Shown: positions 55,945 to 64,000 of the stretch, in pieces
Layout of the letters: each line of letters opens with the position of its first letter
How positions within the stretch are numbered: position 1 is the stretch's first letter
NCBI GenBank assembly: GCA_016707005.1
Contig: JADJIQ010000005.1
Location: forward strand, 310,001-374,000
DNA: 64,000 nt
From: Ignavibacteria bacterium
Lineage (GTDB): Bacteria > Bacteroidota > Ignavibacteria > Kapaibacteriales > Kapaibacteriaceae
Reading direction: 5' to 3'
Translations under genes and position numbers: made by a program
Notes under the pieces: model-generated
The model's database searches: none
The model's input: only the letters and a program-made list of their open reading frames with translations
Told to the model about the DNA's origin: nothing

Positions 55945-56630
55945 CAGCACGACCAAACATGGATCGCTCGGCCGGCAGAACAACAACGCCGGAGGACCGA
56001 CTGATAGACGACGTAATGGAGTCAGAAGAACTCGATGCCTTCTTCAATGACGTCGAAGTGAAACTGATGTCGCATGCTTCACAAGCCGTCCCTGCACAAC
56101 GTTCTTGGCTTCCGTTTGCCGGTGGTGCACTTGGACTGCTTCTATTAGCGTCTGCAGTTGTCTACCTCTTGACGAATGATCCCACTGGTGCAGTCGAGGT
56201 CACCTACTCGTCTCCAGCTACACCGCAAGTGGTTGTATCAACGAGTGTTGAGCGGCCTTCTACCGCACCGAAGGAGATCGAACGCTTAGCAGATCCGACT
56301 GATCGCTCCATCCCGCCTTCGTTGCCATCTTCAAAGCCTACTACACGGGCAACGCAGCAACAGAGCGAACCATTACGTGCGAATGCCTCAGCAACAAGCA
56401 ACACGAACGATATGGTCCGTAGGGCAGACTCTCTTGAGATTGTCTTGGGCACCACCACAGACACTGGGGACAAGGCCACATTGAACTATATGATCGGCGT
56501 TCTGCGCAAGCGAACAGGTCAACCAGAACTTGCTCGTAGATCATTGGCCCAAGCAGAGGCATTGGCATCGTCCATATCCCACACCGCCCTTCTGGCCAAG
56601 ATCAAACGTGAACAGTCATCACTTCATTGA
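55941..56630 (+). CDS. Single-pass membrane protein, probable anti-sigma factor
   Basis: A 229-aa protein with a ~55-residue charged N-terminal part (LIDDVMESEELDAFFNDVEV), one membrane segment at ~58-78 (FAGGALGLLLLASAVVYLLT), a Pro/Ser/Thr-rich periplasmic linker and a C-terminal helical region (NYMIGVLRKRTGQPELARRS) that resembles a single TPR pair. Its start overlaps the ECF sigma gene by 4 bp. Sigma-then-anti-sigma order with one membrane span is the common layout; the N-terminal part lacks an obvious zinc-binding ZAS motif, so anti-sigma function is inference from context. Its 3' end overlaps the convergent gene by 12 bp. Confidence 0.7.
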   Translation: MTARPNMDRSAGRTTTPEDRLIDDVMESEELDAFFNDVEVKLMSHASQAVPAQRSWLPFAGGALGLLLLASAVVYLLTNDPTGAVEVTYSSPATPQVVVSTSVERPSTAPKEIERLADPTDRSIPPSLPSSKPTTRATQQQSEPLRANASATSNTNDMVRRADSLEIVLGTTTDTGDKATLNYMIGVLRKRTGQPELARRSLAQAEALASSISHTALLAKIKREQSSLH

Positions 56631-58412
56631 TCGTACGAGTCTTGGCAACGGTGCAGGGGGCTCAACGTCGTCCGGACCTGAGGCGTCATGGTTGCCCCCT
56701 ACTCTATAGGTCCACGACTCAACCGGCAACTCTTTTGTGCCGCCGATGATGAAGGAGATCATTCCAGGATCAGTTGACGTTGTGTATCCCGACGCTGTTC
56801 TCACCGTGAGTCTGTAGGTACATCGGATCTCCGATGACTCTCCATCAACGAGAGAATCGGGGACGTTCCATGCTACCTGATGCGCGGGAGCACCTGTTCC
56901 TCGGATCGTATCGGTGTGTCCTCCCTCGTCGGCGATCACGATCTCCCACGATGCAATGTCTTCGTCTGCATCAACCGTAGGGTAGAAGTGGATCCGTACG
57001 GGGCTCATCAGTATCGTTGTCCACGACTGCGACTGGATCGGCATCTTTCGTTCGTATCCATGGATCTCGATAACCGATGTGTCGTATTGATCAGAACGTT
57101 GTGCAACAAGAGTCCCACGGAATCCGGCAGACCTGAGCCACTTCGTAACATCATTCATACGGATCACAGCTTCTTTATCAGCGAGCTTGTTAAAGGTGAT
57201 GGTCAGCCGTGATGCCGACGCGCATGCACGCCGAAGAGCACGAGCATTTTGAGCTGCCATTGATCGGGCCACCACGGAGTGAGACGTGGTATCAGATACA
57301 TCTGGGAATGCTACCGTCACAGTATCGGTATCGAGGAGATCTCCGGGATAACGCACCATTCCTATCACGGGAATTCGCACAACATTGCGATGGTGAATTC
57401 GCTTTGTCGTCCACGATTCATGTTCACGTCCGGACTCATCAACAAACAGCGGTCGCACGCTTGCAACAACCACAGGAGTTGGTTCGATGTATGTCCGCTG
57501 ATAGTGTTCACGAAGGATCACTGTTGTGCGAACAAGTGTATCAGTGACGAGCATTGATGAATCGATATCTACTGCCAACAATTGAATGCCGGATGCTCCC
57601 ACTTTTTTTGAGACGATCGTCGTGTCTCGAGTACGAAGTGTATCGCGTTGGATTCTGCGGGAAAGACCGGAACGTGGCTGAATCCGGACGCCCAGTGAAA
57701 GTGTCGAGATGCGCCATGAAACATCCGTTGAAAGAGATGACAATGGGATCTCAGCCATGATAAAGGGGCTAATGTGAAACGCTCCAACATCATCACCATG
57801 CGATGCGATACCAACTTCGAGGTACTGAACAAGACGGGCTAGGCCCGGGAGTTCGCCTTCGCCGTCGATACGCACCGACCCTTCGGGGAAGTCTATTCCT
57901 GGTGGTTCAATGATCTCCTGTGATTGCTCCACTGAGGCGATCATCGGCACACGTCCTACGATACCGAGTTGAAGTTGAATGGCTGGAAACGTGTACATCA
58001 CGGCAAGCCGCAGATCAGCCGCGAGGTAGGTGAGCTCAATGTTGTGCAACACTACGGCAGTGAACACTTCATCATCAATTGAGAGTGTTGTAGTCTCTCT
58101 CGATTGCGCACTAGTGTTAAGCGACGTGATACCCGCGCCGGCGATCAACCACCAACGTGGTGCCAGTTCTGCACCGACGAGCAGATCGCCCCCTACCTGA
58201 AAACCAATAGAAGGATCATAGTCGATTCCCGCGCTTGGGTAGCCCGGCATCGTGGTAAAGGATGGAGTACTCAAGGATGCACCGCCACGAACGACAAGTC
58301 CGAACCACGGATCTGTAGCTGAAGCGGAAGTATGTAACAGGAGAAGAAGGATCGTCAGCGTACAATAACGAATCGCTGTCGTGCCTGAGAGCTTTGTGCC
58401 CGAACGATACAC
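56619..58412 (-). CDS. Outer-membrane barrel protein related to the OmpA-family gene at 45291
   Basis: A 597-aa protein with a signal peptide (CTLTILLLLLHTSASA) and an N-terminal beta-barrel (~33-240: WFGLVVRGGASLSTPSF, GFQVGGDLLVGAELAPRWWL, IQLQLGIVGRVPMI). The later part parallels the 654-aa protein at 45291: a degenerate OmpA-like stretch (ALRRACASASRLTITFNKLA) and the Ig-like segment ASWEIVIADEGGHTDTI, matching ASWTIMASQGGKQIKQL there. The second OmpA domain is absent. The start is GTG at 58412, inside the upstream gene (58-bp overlap); no in-frame ATG is available before the signal peptide. As at 45291-50176, it follows a T9SS substrate gene. Confidence 0.72.
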   Translation of the reverse strand: MYRSGTKLSGTTAIRYCTLTILLLLLHTSASATDPWFGLVVRGGASLSTPSFTTMPGYPSAGIDYDPSIGFQVGGDLLVGAELAPRWWLIAGAGITSLNTSAQSRETTTLSIDDEVFTAVVLHNIELTYLAADLRLAVMYTFPAIQLQLGIVGRVPMIASVEQSQEIIEPPGIDFPEGSVRIDGEGELPGLARLVQYLEVGIASHGDDVGAFHISPFIMAEIPLSSLSTDVSWRISTLSLGVRIQPRSGLSRRIQRDTLRTRDTTIVSKKVGASGIQLLAVDIDSSMLVTDTLVRTTVILREHYQRTYIEPTPVVVASVRPLFVDESGREHESWTTKRIHHRNVVRIPVIGMVRYPGDLLDTDTVTVAFPDVSDTTSHSVVARSMAAQNARALRRACASASRLTITFNKLADKEAVIRMNDVTKWLRSAGFRGTLVAQRSDQYDTSVIEIHGYERKMPIQSQSWTTILMSPVRIHFYPTVDADEDIASWEIVIADEGGHTDTIRGTGAPAHQVAWNVPDSLVDGESSEIRCTYRLTVRTASGYTTSTDPGMISFIIGGTKELPVESWTYRVGGNHDASGPDDVEPPAPLPRLVRSMK

Positions 58413-61400
58413 TGATACGCCCCCGGTGTAAGACCGCCACCAAGCGTCAAAGAAACAAACGAGTTGGTACCTTGCGAAGGCAACTCTGTGGTGAGGAGCA
58501 AGTTACCTGTGATATCATAGAGCTCCAACACAGCACCAACAACAGCATGATGAACAAGGATCGATACCGGACCGGATGATGGGTTGGGATAGAGCGTGAT
58601 CGCAGGTTGTGTTGTATCCCGTACTACCGTCCTCACACCACCACCTGTCCACTGATCGCGAACCACAAGACGGATGTTCACGCTATCCACCGTGGTAGCC
58701 ACTACCCCAGTGTCTGCCAGGAACTCCACAGAAGAGATGGTAACATCGGACCACGATGAATCACCGAGGCATGCCGTGAAGGTAAGTGTGACGATCGTAT
58801 CTGATTGCGGGAGATACGCACCGTCTATTGCTACGCGACGCATAACGCTGTCCGTTCCAACGTCAACAGCGCTGCCATCAAGAACAAGTACACTTCTTCT
58901 GAACGCAAGGTAGACTCGTGTTCTGGTGGTCCCATGTGAACGCAACCACTTTGCCCCCCTGGTGATGGTGACAGGAATGCTCATCCTGCCGCCAATATCA
59001 ATGGTGTCTGAAGGAGGCGTCATTCGCACCTGAACAGTATCGTCCTCCGGATCCGTTGTGTCTGATGTGTCGCCGATGACCGAGTGGAAGAATATTCTTG
59101 CAATTGCCGTGTCCGTCGATCCATACGCTCGAACTGTAGCAACGATCGTTTGCGACCCTTTCACATCAACACTCAGCGTTGCCGCGAGTGAATCGCCGGG
59201 TCTCAGTATTCGTGGAAGGGGCTCCGCCACAACCAATGAAATGGTTGTATCAGATCCACGAGTGCTCATTGAATCCAGCGTGATGTCTTCTGTGCCAACA
59301 TTCGTCACGTATATAACATGTGAAACAACGCCCACAGCTCTGATGGTATCCGGTTCCTGGGTGACAACGGATAACTCAGCTCGTGTGGTATCGGGCGGAC
59401 GTACACCGATGTACTCTATCGTCCCTTGAGCAGATATCGCGGTGCTCGTCCATACCTTGAAAAGCGTCGACCGTTCACCTGTATCACTCGGAGAGATCGT
59501 TGTCATCACCGTCCATGTGGACCCACTTGCAACGATCACCGGCATCGGTTGTGTTAGGACCGTGATGTCCGGCTCGAAAAACGTGATGCTATCGATGCGC
59601 ATGGAAACAGATGACAGATTCACGACATTCAGAGAAAGAGTTGTGTCAGAGCCAACTCGGATCTCGCCCGCCGTTATGTTTGGGAGGTTAAAGCCCGGCG
59701 TCGGAAGTACGGAGACCATCGTGTGCAACTGCTCATTCAGACGCGTTCCAAAGCGTGCTTTGTAGATAAGCTGATGTGATCCGAGTTGTTTGGAGCGGAC
59801 ACCAACAAGAACAGTATCAACGGCACCTGGATCAAGGGTCAAGGTGGTTGCAGAAATTGGCGGTCCAATGATCCACGCCACGTCCGGCACTAGATCTTCA
59901 ACTGCTATTGTAACAGTGGTAGAACGATCACCACGATTCTTCAATGGTATTCGAACGGTATCGGGCGTGTCAAGGAGTACAGTATCCGGCGTGGGTGCAA
60001 GGATCACCACATCTGCCTGACGAGAGTCTATTCCATTCCAGCGTACACGTGCGCTACTTTGCGTTCCATTGTAGTGCAGGACAACATCTGCTGAATCAAC
60101 ACCCTCAACAATTGCCGCACAGGAAAGGTCGATCGAGGAGGTGTCTGTCGATATACTGTCTGGGAATGCAAGGATGATAAGGGGCATACCAGACGGTTCA
60201 ACAACAACACTATCAACACGGACAATGGAGGGTCCGGTCCTCACGATCTTCATTGATACAGGGCGCGGTGAGGTGAGTTCAATATCTCCCGCATCCACGT
60301 CAAGAAGACTCAATTGCGTCGGCCTTGGGCCTACAGTGGAGTCGATCGATATACCACGAAGTTGCACGAACGACGTATCTCCATCAACAACGATACGTAC
60401 AGAATCTATGAGGACTCCTGCGGTCTCCGGGGCCCAGCGAACTGTCACTGCCACCTGTTGTTTTGTACCTATTGTATAAGGAGGTGTTATTGAGAATGAC
60501 ACACCACGCTCACCTGCCATCGAGGTCGTTGATGAGACAGTAGCGGCTCGCAATTGGCCATCATTGGCTATCCTGATGATCCCCGACCCTGATTTGCCGA
60601 TCAACACCGTATCAAACGAGATCAGCTTTGGCGAAATCGATATTCGCGGGAGAGGGCTCCAGCGCAGCATGTAACATTCAGGCATAGCACTCGCAAGTGG
60701 TGCCGCACGTTCTGGAGATATCCCAACCGGAAGATCTCCTGACGACGTCTGCCCGTATACCGTGAATTCAAAGTTGGTACCAACTGACAGCCATCGAGGT
60801 ACATCGATTCCAGAACCCGCTGCATAACTGCCATATCTCAATTGCCGCAAGTCTTCGGAGAGAATGAACACAGCTGCATCAATTGCGCCTTTAGGGCCAG
60901 ACTGTCTGGCGTCAGCCGTGGTGGCAAGCGACCCCGATGTTTCAATTGCTATACAGATATTGCCTTCTCCATCTCTACACAGAGAACGAACGGTATCGGA
61001 ATTCGTACTACCGAGATAGGTGGAAGCGATGACCGTACCCGCAGCATCTACAATACTCACAAATCCGTCAGAGGATCCGGATGTGGTAGCGGAGTACGAG
61101 CCTGAGGTAGCAGGTAGTACTGCGGAGGTTGTCACTCCACCAACGATCACACTTCCGGATGGACCCTTTTGCGCATCTATCGGACGAACTTCTGCAGTGC
61201 CTTCGACCATGGTTGTACGTATAAGCCCACCACTGATCGACATAACCTGCACGCTCGCACCTCTGTGGTCTCGCTCTGCTGTAGTTGCTCCGGGAAAGTC
61301 GGCACTCTTCGTTGACCCAACAAGCACGAACTCCTCGTCACTCATCGCAATGACACGAACGATCTCATCATCAGCATCGCCCCCTGCATAGGTAGCATAC

Positions 61401-62062
61401 TGAACAGATAGGAGGTCTTGGGCGAGGACAAGCATGAATCCATCCTCATCCCCACCTGCAATTGCCTGCATAGCGGTTGGTGTTGTCTGGATCTTCTCTT
61501 CCTTTGTTGTGCCAACTACTACTACGGATCCATCGCTTCGTACCAGAGCATGATTGACGTGGAGGATCTTCTCAGTGACGATCTGTAGTGACGAGATCAA
61601 AGTTGTAAGCGACGAATCAATCCGCATCACAATGATGCGATACACACCATCATCGTCATACTCAACTGTTGCCGAGGGAAGGAATGAAGTACTGGTTGTG
61701 CTAAAGACAACAACCACGCTACCGTCGGGGTCTGAAGCCACCGTCAGTGCTTGGTCGTCTGCGCTTGTACCCAGATAGGTAGCCGCGATTCGTTCACCAG
61801 CCGCTGATCTTCTCTCGAGCATCACGTCCCTTCCAGCAAGTGCTGTGGGCCGGTATACTCCTGAAGTAGTCGCGACATCCGACGACGATGTTGTGTAGAT
61901 GCAAAAGACATCGCCGTTTTTTGTTGCCGCAACAGAAACATCATAATCTGCTGCGGAGCCTCCTATATATGTTCCGTCTGCCGATGTTTGAGCAACGGAG
62001 GCCTGAGTACCAACGATCAGATTGATACTCAAAAAGAGGAGTGCAAAAAAGGCTCTAATCAC
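58355..62062 (-). CDS. SBBP-propeller/ASH-domain secreted protein with T9SS sorting domain
   Basis: A 1235-aa protein starting at GTG 62062. Signal peptide IRAFFALLFLSINLIVGTQA is followed by SBBP-type propeller repeats (~30-460: GTYIGGSAADYDVSVA, ATYLGTSADDQALTVA, ATYAGGDADDEIVRVI, STYLGSTNSDTVRSL). Several ASH/choice-of-anchor D-like Ig domains follow (ISISPKLISFDTVLIGKSGS, FNLPNITAGEIRVGSDTTLS). The C terminus, ITLYPNPSSGPVSILVHH...LELYDITGNLLL...LTPGAYQCIVRA...RFVIVR, is a clear T9SS type A domain. It overlaps the barrel gene downstream by 58 bp. Likely a large surface protein whose partner barrel is encoded next to it. Confidence 0.87.
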   Translation of the reverse strand: MIRAFFALLFLSINLIVGTQASVAQTSADGTYIGGSAADYDVSVAATKNGDVFCIYTTSSSDVATTSGVYRPTALAGRDVMLERRSAAGERIAATYLGTSADDQALTVASDPDGSVVVVFSTTSTSFLPSATVEYDDDGVYRIIVMRIDSSLTTLISSLQIVTEKILHVNHALVRSDGSVVVVGTTKEEKIQTTPTAMQAIAGGDEDGFMLVLAQDLLSVQYATYAGGDADDEIVRVIAMSDEEFVLVGSTKSADFPGATTAERDHRGASVQVMSISGGLIRTTMVEGTAEVRPIDAQKGPSGSVIVGGVTTSAVLPATSGSYSATTSGSSDGFVSIVDAAGTVIASTYLGSTNSDTVRSLCRDGEGNICIAIETSGSLATTADARQSGPKGAIDAAVFILSEDLRQLRYGSYAAGSGIDVPRWLSVGTNFEFTVYGQTSSGDLPVGISPERAAPLASAMPECYMLRWSPLPRISISPKLISFDTVLIGKSGSGIIRIANDGQLRAATVSSTTSMAGERGVSFSITPPYTIGTKQQVAVTVRWAPETAGVLIDSVRIVVDGDTSFVQLRGISIDSTVGPRPTQLSLLDVDAGDIELTSPRPVSMKIVRTGPSIVRVDSVVVEPSGMPLIILAFPDSISTDTSSIDLSCAAIVEGVDSADVVLHYNGTQSSARVRWNGIDSRQADVVILAPTPDTVLLDTPDTVRIPLKNRGDRSTTVTIAVEDLVPDVAWIIGPPISATTLTLDPGAVDTVLVGVRSKQLGSHQLIYKARFGTRLNEQLHTMVSVLPTPGFNLPNITAGEIRVGSDTTLSLNVVNLSSVSMRIDSITFFEPDITVLTQPMPVIVASGSTWTVMTTISPSDTGERSTLFKVWTSTAISAQGTIEYIGVRPPDTTRAELSVVTQEPDTIRAVGVVSHVIYVTNVGTEDITLDSMSTRGSDTTISLVVAEPLPRILRPGDSLAATLSVDVKGSQTIVATVRAYGSTDTAIARIFFHSVIGDTSDTTDPEDDTVQVRMTPPSDTIDIGGRMSIPVTITRGAKWLRSHGTTRTRVYLAFRRSVLVLDGSAVDVGTDSVMRRVAIDGAYLPQSDTIVTLTFTACLGDSSWSDVTISSVEFLADTGVVATTVDSVNIRLVVRDQWTGGGVRTVVRDTTQPAITLYPNPSSGPVSILVHHAVVGAVLELYDITGNLLLTTELPSQGTNSFVSLTLGGGLTPGAYQCIVRAQSSQARQRFVIVR

Positions 62063-62082
62063 GTTGGCAAACTACAGCCTTC

Positions 62083-62574
62083 CTAGAATGTAATGCGAAG
62101 GATCGAGGTTGAGGTGTTATATGACGTAGTGAATCTCTGAAGCGGAGAATTGGCCGTTCCCGTTTGAGGTTCGCCCGTAGTGACGAGGAATTCTTCTTCG
62201 TGGCGTGGACAAACGATTCGATCAGAGCCCGACGCAGGAACGTTCACAAGTGTTCCCTGGTGAGTGCAAACTGCACTGAAGACAGCGAAGGTTGCCTCAC
62301 CTGTACGGATGATGATCACTGGTTGACCGTTGTTGTAGGGAGCAAATGCCTTTCGCACAGCACCGCCCACGATGGCTAGTTCCGGAATAGTCGTTACATC
62401 AACGTCAACTTTGTCACCAGTTGTAGGTGCAGGTGCTACGATCCTACTGTCGGACTCGCACGAGGCAACGATAGCCGTTAGTGCCAGGCCACACAATCCG
62501 ATCCCAGCACTTCGAAGAGAGACATTAAGGAACGCTCTTCGATCGACCTGTTGTGATGATGGAGAGCCCATCAT
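62083..62574 (-). CDS. Rieske [2Fe-2S] lipoprotein/Tat-type protein
   Basis: A 163-aa exported Rieske protein. VDRRAFLNVSLRSAGIGLCG carries a twin-arginine-like RRAFL motif and the segment ends in IVASC, a possible lipobox. The cluster-binding boxes are CTHQG at ~101-105 and CPRHEEEF at ~121-128, giving the Cys-x-His...Cys-x-x-His ligands. Small Rieske proteins of this size act as electron carriers or as part of quinol oxidation; no cytochrome b gene is next to it here. Its start overlaps the YceI gene stop by 4 bp (62571-62574), so it is cotranscribed with it. Confidence 0.9.
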   Translation of the reverse strand: MMGSPSSQQVDRRAFLNVSLRSAGIGLCGLALTAIVASCESDSRIVAPAPTTGDKVDVDVTTIPELAIVGGAVRKAFAPYNNGQPVIIIRTGEATFAVFSAVCTHQGTLVNVPASGSDRIVCPRHEEEFLVTTGEPQTGTANSPLQRFTTSYNTSTSILRITF

Positions 62575-63539
62575 TTGTCTCCCGTGTTACCGAAGAGTGA
62601 AGCATGGATCTCGATCGATTGACTCACTTTGTCATTGAAGCTCTTGCGACCCTTGATGCCGAAGTCATTCCAAGGCACCGTGAATCGCGCATCGAGCATC
62701 ACGAGGTCTCCCGATGCGCGAGCCTTGGTTGCATCACTTGCGCGCACGTAGGTGATGGTCACCGTTGCTTCCATTGCCTTGGTAATGCCATGCATGGTGA
62801 AGTCACCGATGGCAGTTGCCTTGATCGTTGCCTTTGTGCCATCGGTTTGCACAACAGAGATGTTTCGTAGTTCGCGAACCATATACGTGATCGAGGGATG
62901 ATGTTCAGCATCGAGCCATTCCTCGCCGAGCATATGACCGTCTCGTTTAGACATCCCGGTCTGCATCGTGTTCGTCGTAACCGTGATGGTGCCCGATGTG
63001 GCTTCGAGGTTTGCCGGGTCCATCATGAATCCGCCTACGATGCCTGAGGCAGAACCTTCGATCTTCTCAAGTGGTGCATTGCTTACGAATGTTAGCTCGT
63101 TGGTACGAACGGCATTGTTGAGCTTGACGTATCGCTTACCTGAAACACCGACCTTTGCATCCGTGGCAGCATTTGCAGCTGAGAAAGCAAGTGTTGCCAC
63201 AAGGGCGAGTGAGGCCACCCGTGCTACTCCAACATGAGCATGACGGCGTCTACGCGCTAGGACGATACCGGCAATGGAAAGCCCCATACCTAGAGCCATC
63301 CATGGAGCAGCTCCAAATGGGAAGGCTACGTCCAGCAAGCCCATCCATTGACCAGGCTCATAGGAGGTGGTCCGAACAGTGGTACCGAATAGGGGGTCCA
63401 ACTCTTCCTTTACCACAGGACGTCCGTCTCGTGAATAGAATAACACGTCACCATAGGAAATGGAGTTTGTGATCCACAACGAAGCCATTGCGACGGTGAG
63501 TGCAAGACCGATAAGAACCAGTGCTTTCGGGAGCGACAT
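62571..63539 (-). CDS. YceI-family protein with N-terminal membrane region
   Basis: A 322-aa protein. The ATG at 63539 has AGAGG 7 bp before it. Three hydrophobic segments occupy ~1-140 (ALVLIGLALTVAMASLWITN, PWMALGMGLSIAGIVLA, VASLALVATLAFSAANA). Residues ~150-320 form a YceI lipocalin-like barrel that binds polyisoprenoids: GFMMDPANLEATSGTITVTT, EEWLDAEHHPSITYMVREL, GDFTMHGITKAMEATVTITY and ARFTVPWNDFGIKGRKSFND. The final membrane segment may double as a signal peptide for the barrel. Fusion to an integral-membrane N terminus is less common than the simple secreted form. Confidence 0.88.
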   Translation of the reverse strand: MSLPKALVLIGLALTVAMASLWITNSISYGDVLFYSRDGRPVVKEELDPLFGTTVRTTSYEPGQWMGLLDVAFPFGAAPWMALGMGLSIAGIVLARRRRHAHVGVARVASLALVATLAFSAANAATDAKVGVSGKRYVKLNNAVRTNELTFVSNAPLEKIEGSASGIVGGFMMDPANLEATSGTITVTTNTMQTGMSKRDGHMLGEEWLDAEHHPSITYMVRELRNISVVQTDGTKATIKATAIGDFTMHGITKAMEATVTITYVRASDATKARASGDLVMLDARFTVPWNDFGIKGRKSFNDKVSQSIEIHASLFGNTGDK

Positions 63540-63573
63540 AGTGACCTCTTGGATTGGTTTGAGTTGAAAGTGT

Positions 63574-64000
63574 TCAGTAGAAGATGTGGATCTGCACATT
63601 CCAGCGATTGGCCTTGTATTGATCAAGCAATTGTGGTGACTGGCTCGTCTCCACGATGCGGTAGTCTGGCCGTATCTCAAGGAAGGGTAGAAGGAAGACC
63701 TGTGCACCGATAACCCATTGTGTTACCGTTGATTCATATGATGAAGGGGCTAGGGAGGTTAGGGTTGCCTTTTCGGCTCGACCTTCTAGGTATACTCCAT
63801 CGAGAACCTTGACCATCAGGGCAATAATGGAATTGCGTGTATCGGCAAGCCCCGTTGATTTCATCATGAGCACCTCGGCCATGAGTGATACACGGTCTTC
63901 AATCCCAACTCCTGCGAAGACCGACGTCATGGTCATAGAACTGGAAGCAAGGACGGAGGTACCAACGTATGAATTCGTCATCGCCGTGAATGTGTTGTGG
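63574..64000 (-). CDS. Partial outer-membrane beta-barrel protein, C-terminal end
   Basis: An open frame with no start inside the window, entering from the right edge and ending at TGA 63574. The visible ~141 residues show alternating beta strands (YLEGRAEKATLTSLAPSSYE, TQWVIGAQVFLLPFLEIRPD) and finish in NRWNVQIHIFY, an aromatic C terminus typical of outer-membrane barrels. A Met at 63981 exists but continuous upstream coding makes it unlikely to be the start. It lies 34 bp before the YceI gene, same strand. Confidence 0.7.
   Translation of the reverse strand, partial: HNTFTAMTNSYVGTSVLASSSMTMTSVFAGVGIEDRVSLMAEVLMMKSTGLADTRNSIIALMVKVLDGVYLEGRAEKATLTSLAPSSYESTVTQWVIGAQVFLLPFLEIRPDYRIVETSQSPQLLDQYKANRWNVQIHIFY

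Overview
The window looks like a chromosomal segment of a Gram-negative bacterium of the Bacteroidota/FCB assemblage, most plausibly a Kapabacteria/Ignavibacteria-like lineage (inference). Reasons: at least five secreted proteins end in type IX secretion (T9SS) sorting-domain-like tails finishing in VIVR/VVVR/EVIR; rpsT has an exact TTTG-N19-TAnnTTTG promoter of the Bacteroidota sigma type; and there are PKD/Ig-like, SBBP, choice-of-anchor V, SUMF1-lipoprotein and OmpA-barrel proteins typical of that group. Many genes are chained by 1-4 bp stop/start overlaps.

Layout. (1) 1-2327, conserved core: partial secreted protein, tRNA-Leu(UAA), dedA-like gene, murQ, rpsT, tRNA-Arg(ACG). (2) 2310-38048, a 35.7-kb genomic island in the 3' end of tRNA-Arg. 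It is bounded by a 19-bp direct repeat (2310-2328 and 38030-38048), with a tyrosine integrase as first gene and the tRNA's probable terminator left beyond the right repeat. No relaxase, conjugation or virion genes are seen. Island cargo is in two blocks: a defence block (integrase, HTH_17 protein, phased iteron array, MmeI-like type IIL restriction-modification enzyme coupled to a nucleotidyl-cyclase-like protein, an OLD class 2 nuclease/UvrD helicase pair of the Gabija type, two unknown genes) and a ~21-kb minus-strand operon-like block (FG-GAP/VCBS protein, OmpH/Skp-like chaperone, lipoprotein, 2154-aa SpvB/TcdB-like protein, two small secreted proteins, SUMF1-like lipoprotein, 2583-aa RHS protein with a C-terminal HExxH region, and a secreted protein overlapping its stop). 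The second block resembles a Tc-toxin split into separate beta-propeller, SpvB and RHS subunits.

(3) 38049-40446, accessory scar: displaced terminator, REP-like repeats, three small genes that resemble orphan immunity genes, and a lipoprotein. (4) 40597-64000, host-type envelope and secretion genes: T9SS substrates with PKD/propeller domains, paired T9SS substrate + outer-membrane barrel operons (45291-50176 and 56619-62062), an ArsR/SRPBCC pair with a clear operator-promoter, a Cax Ca2+/H+ antiporter, a frameshifted FxLYD gene, a tandem pair of choice-of-anchor V proteins with CxxCH motifs, an ECF sigma/anti-sigma-like pair, and a Rieske/YceI/outer-membrane-protein cluster cut by the window end.

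The most interesting material is the island: a combined defence and giant secreted RHS/SpvB locus, an 8-unit helically phased repeat array next to the HTH gene, and a short motif found 100-190 bp upstream of five minus-strand accessory genes. All functional statements come from reading motifs; no database search was possible.
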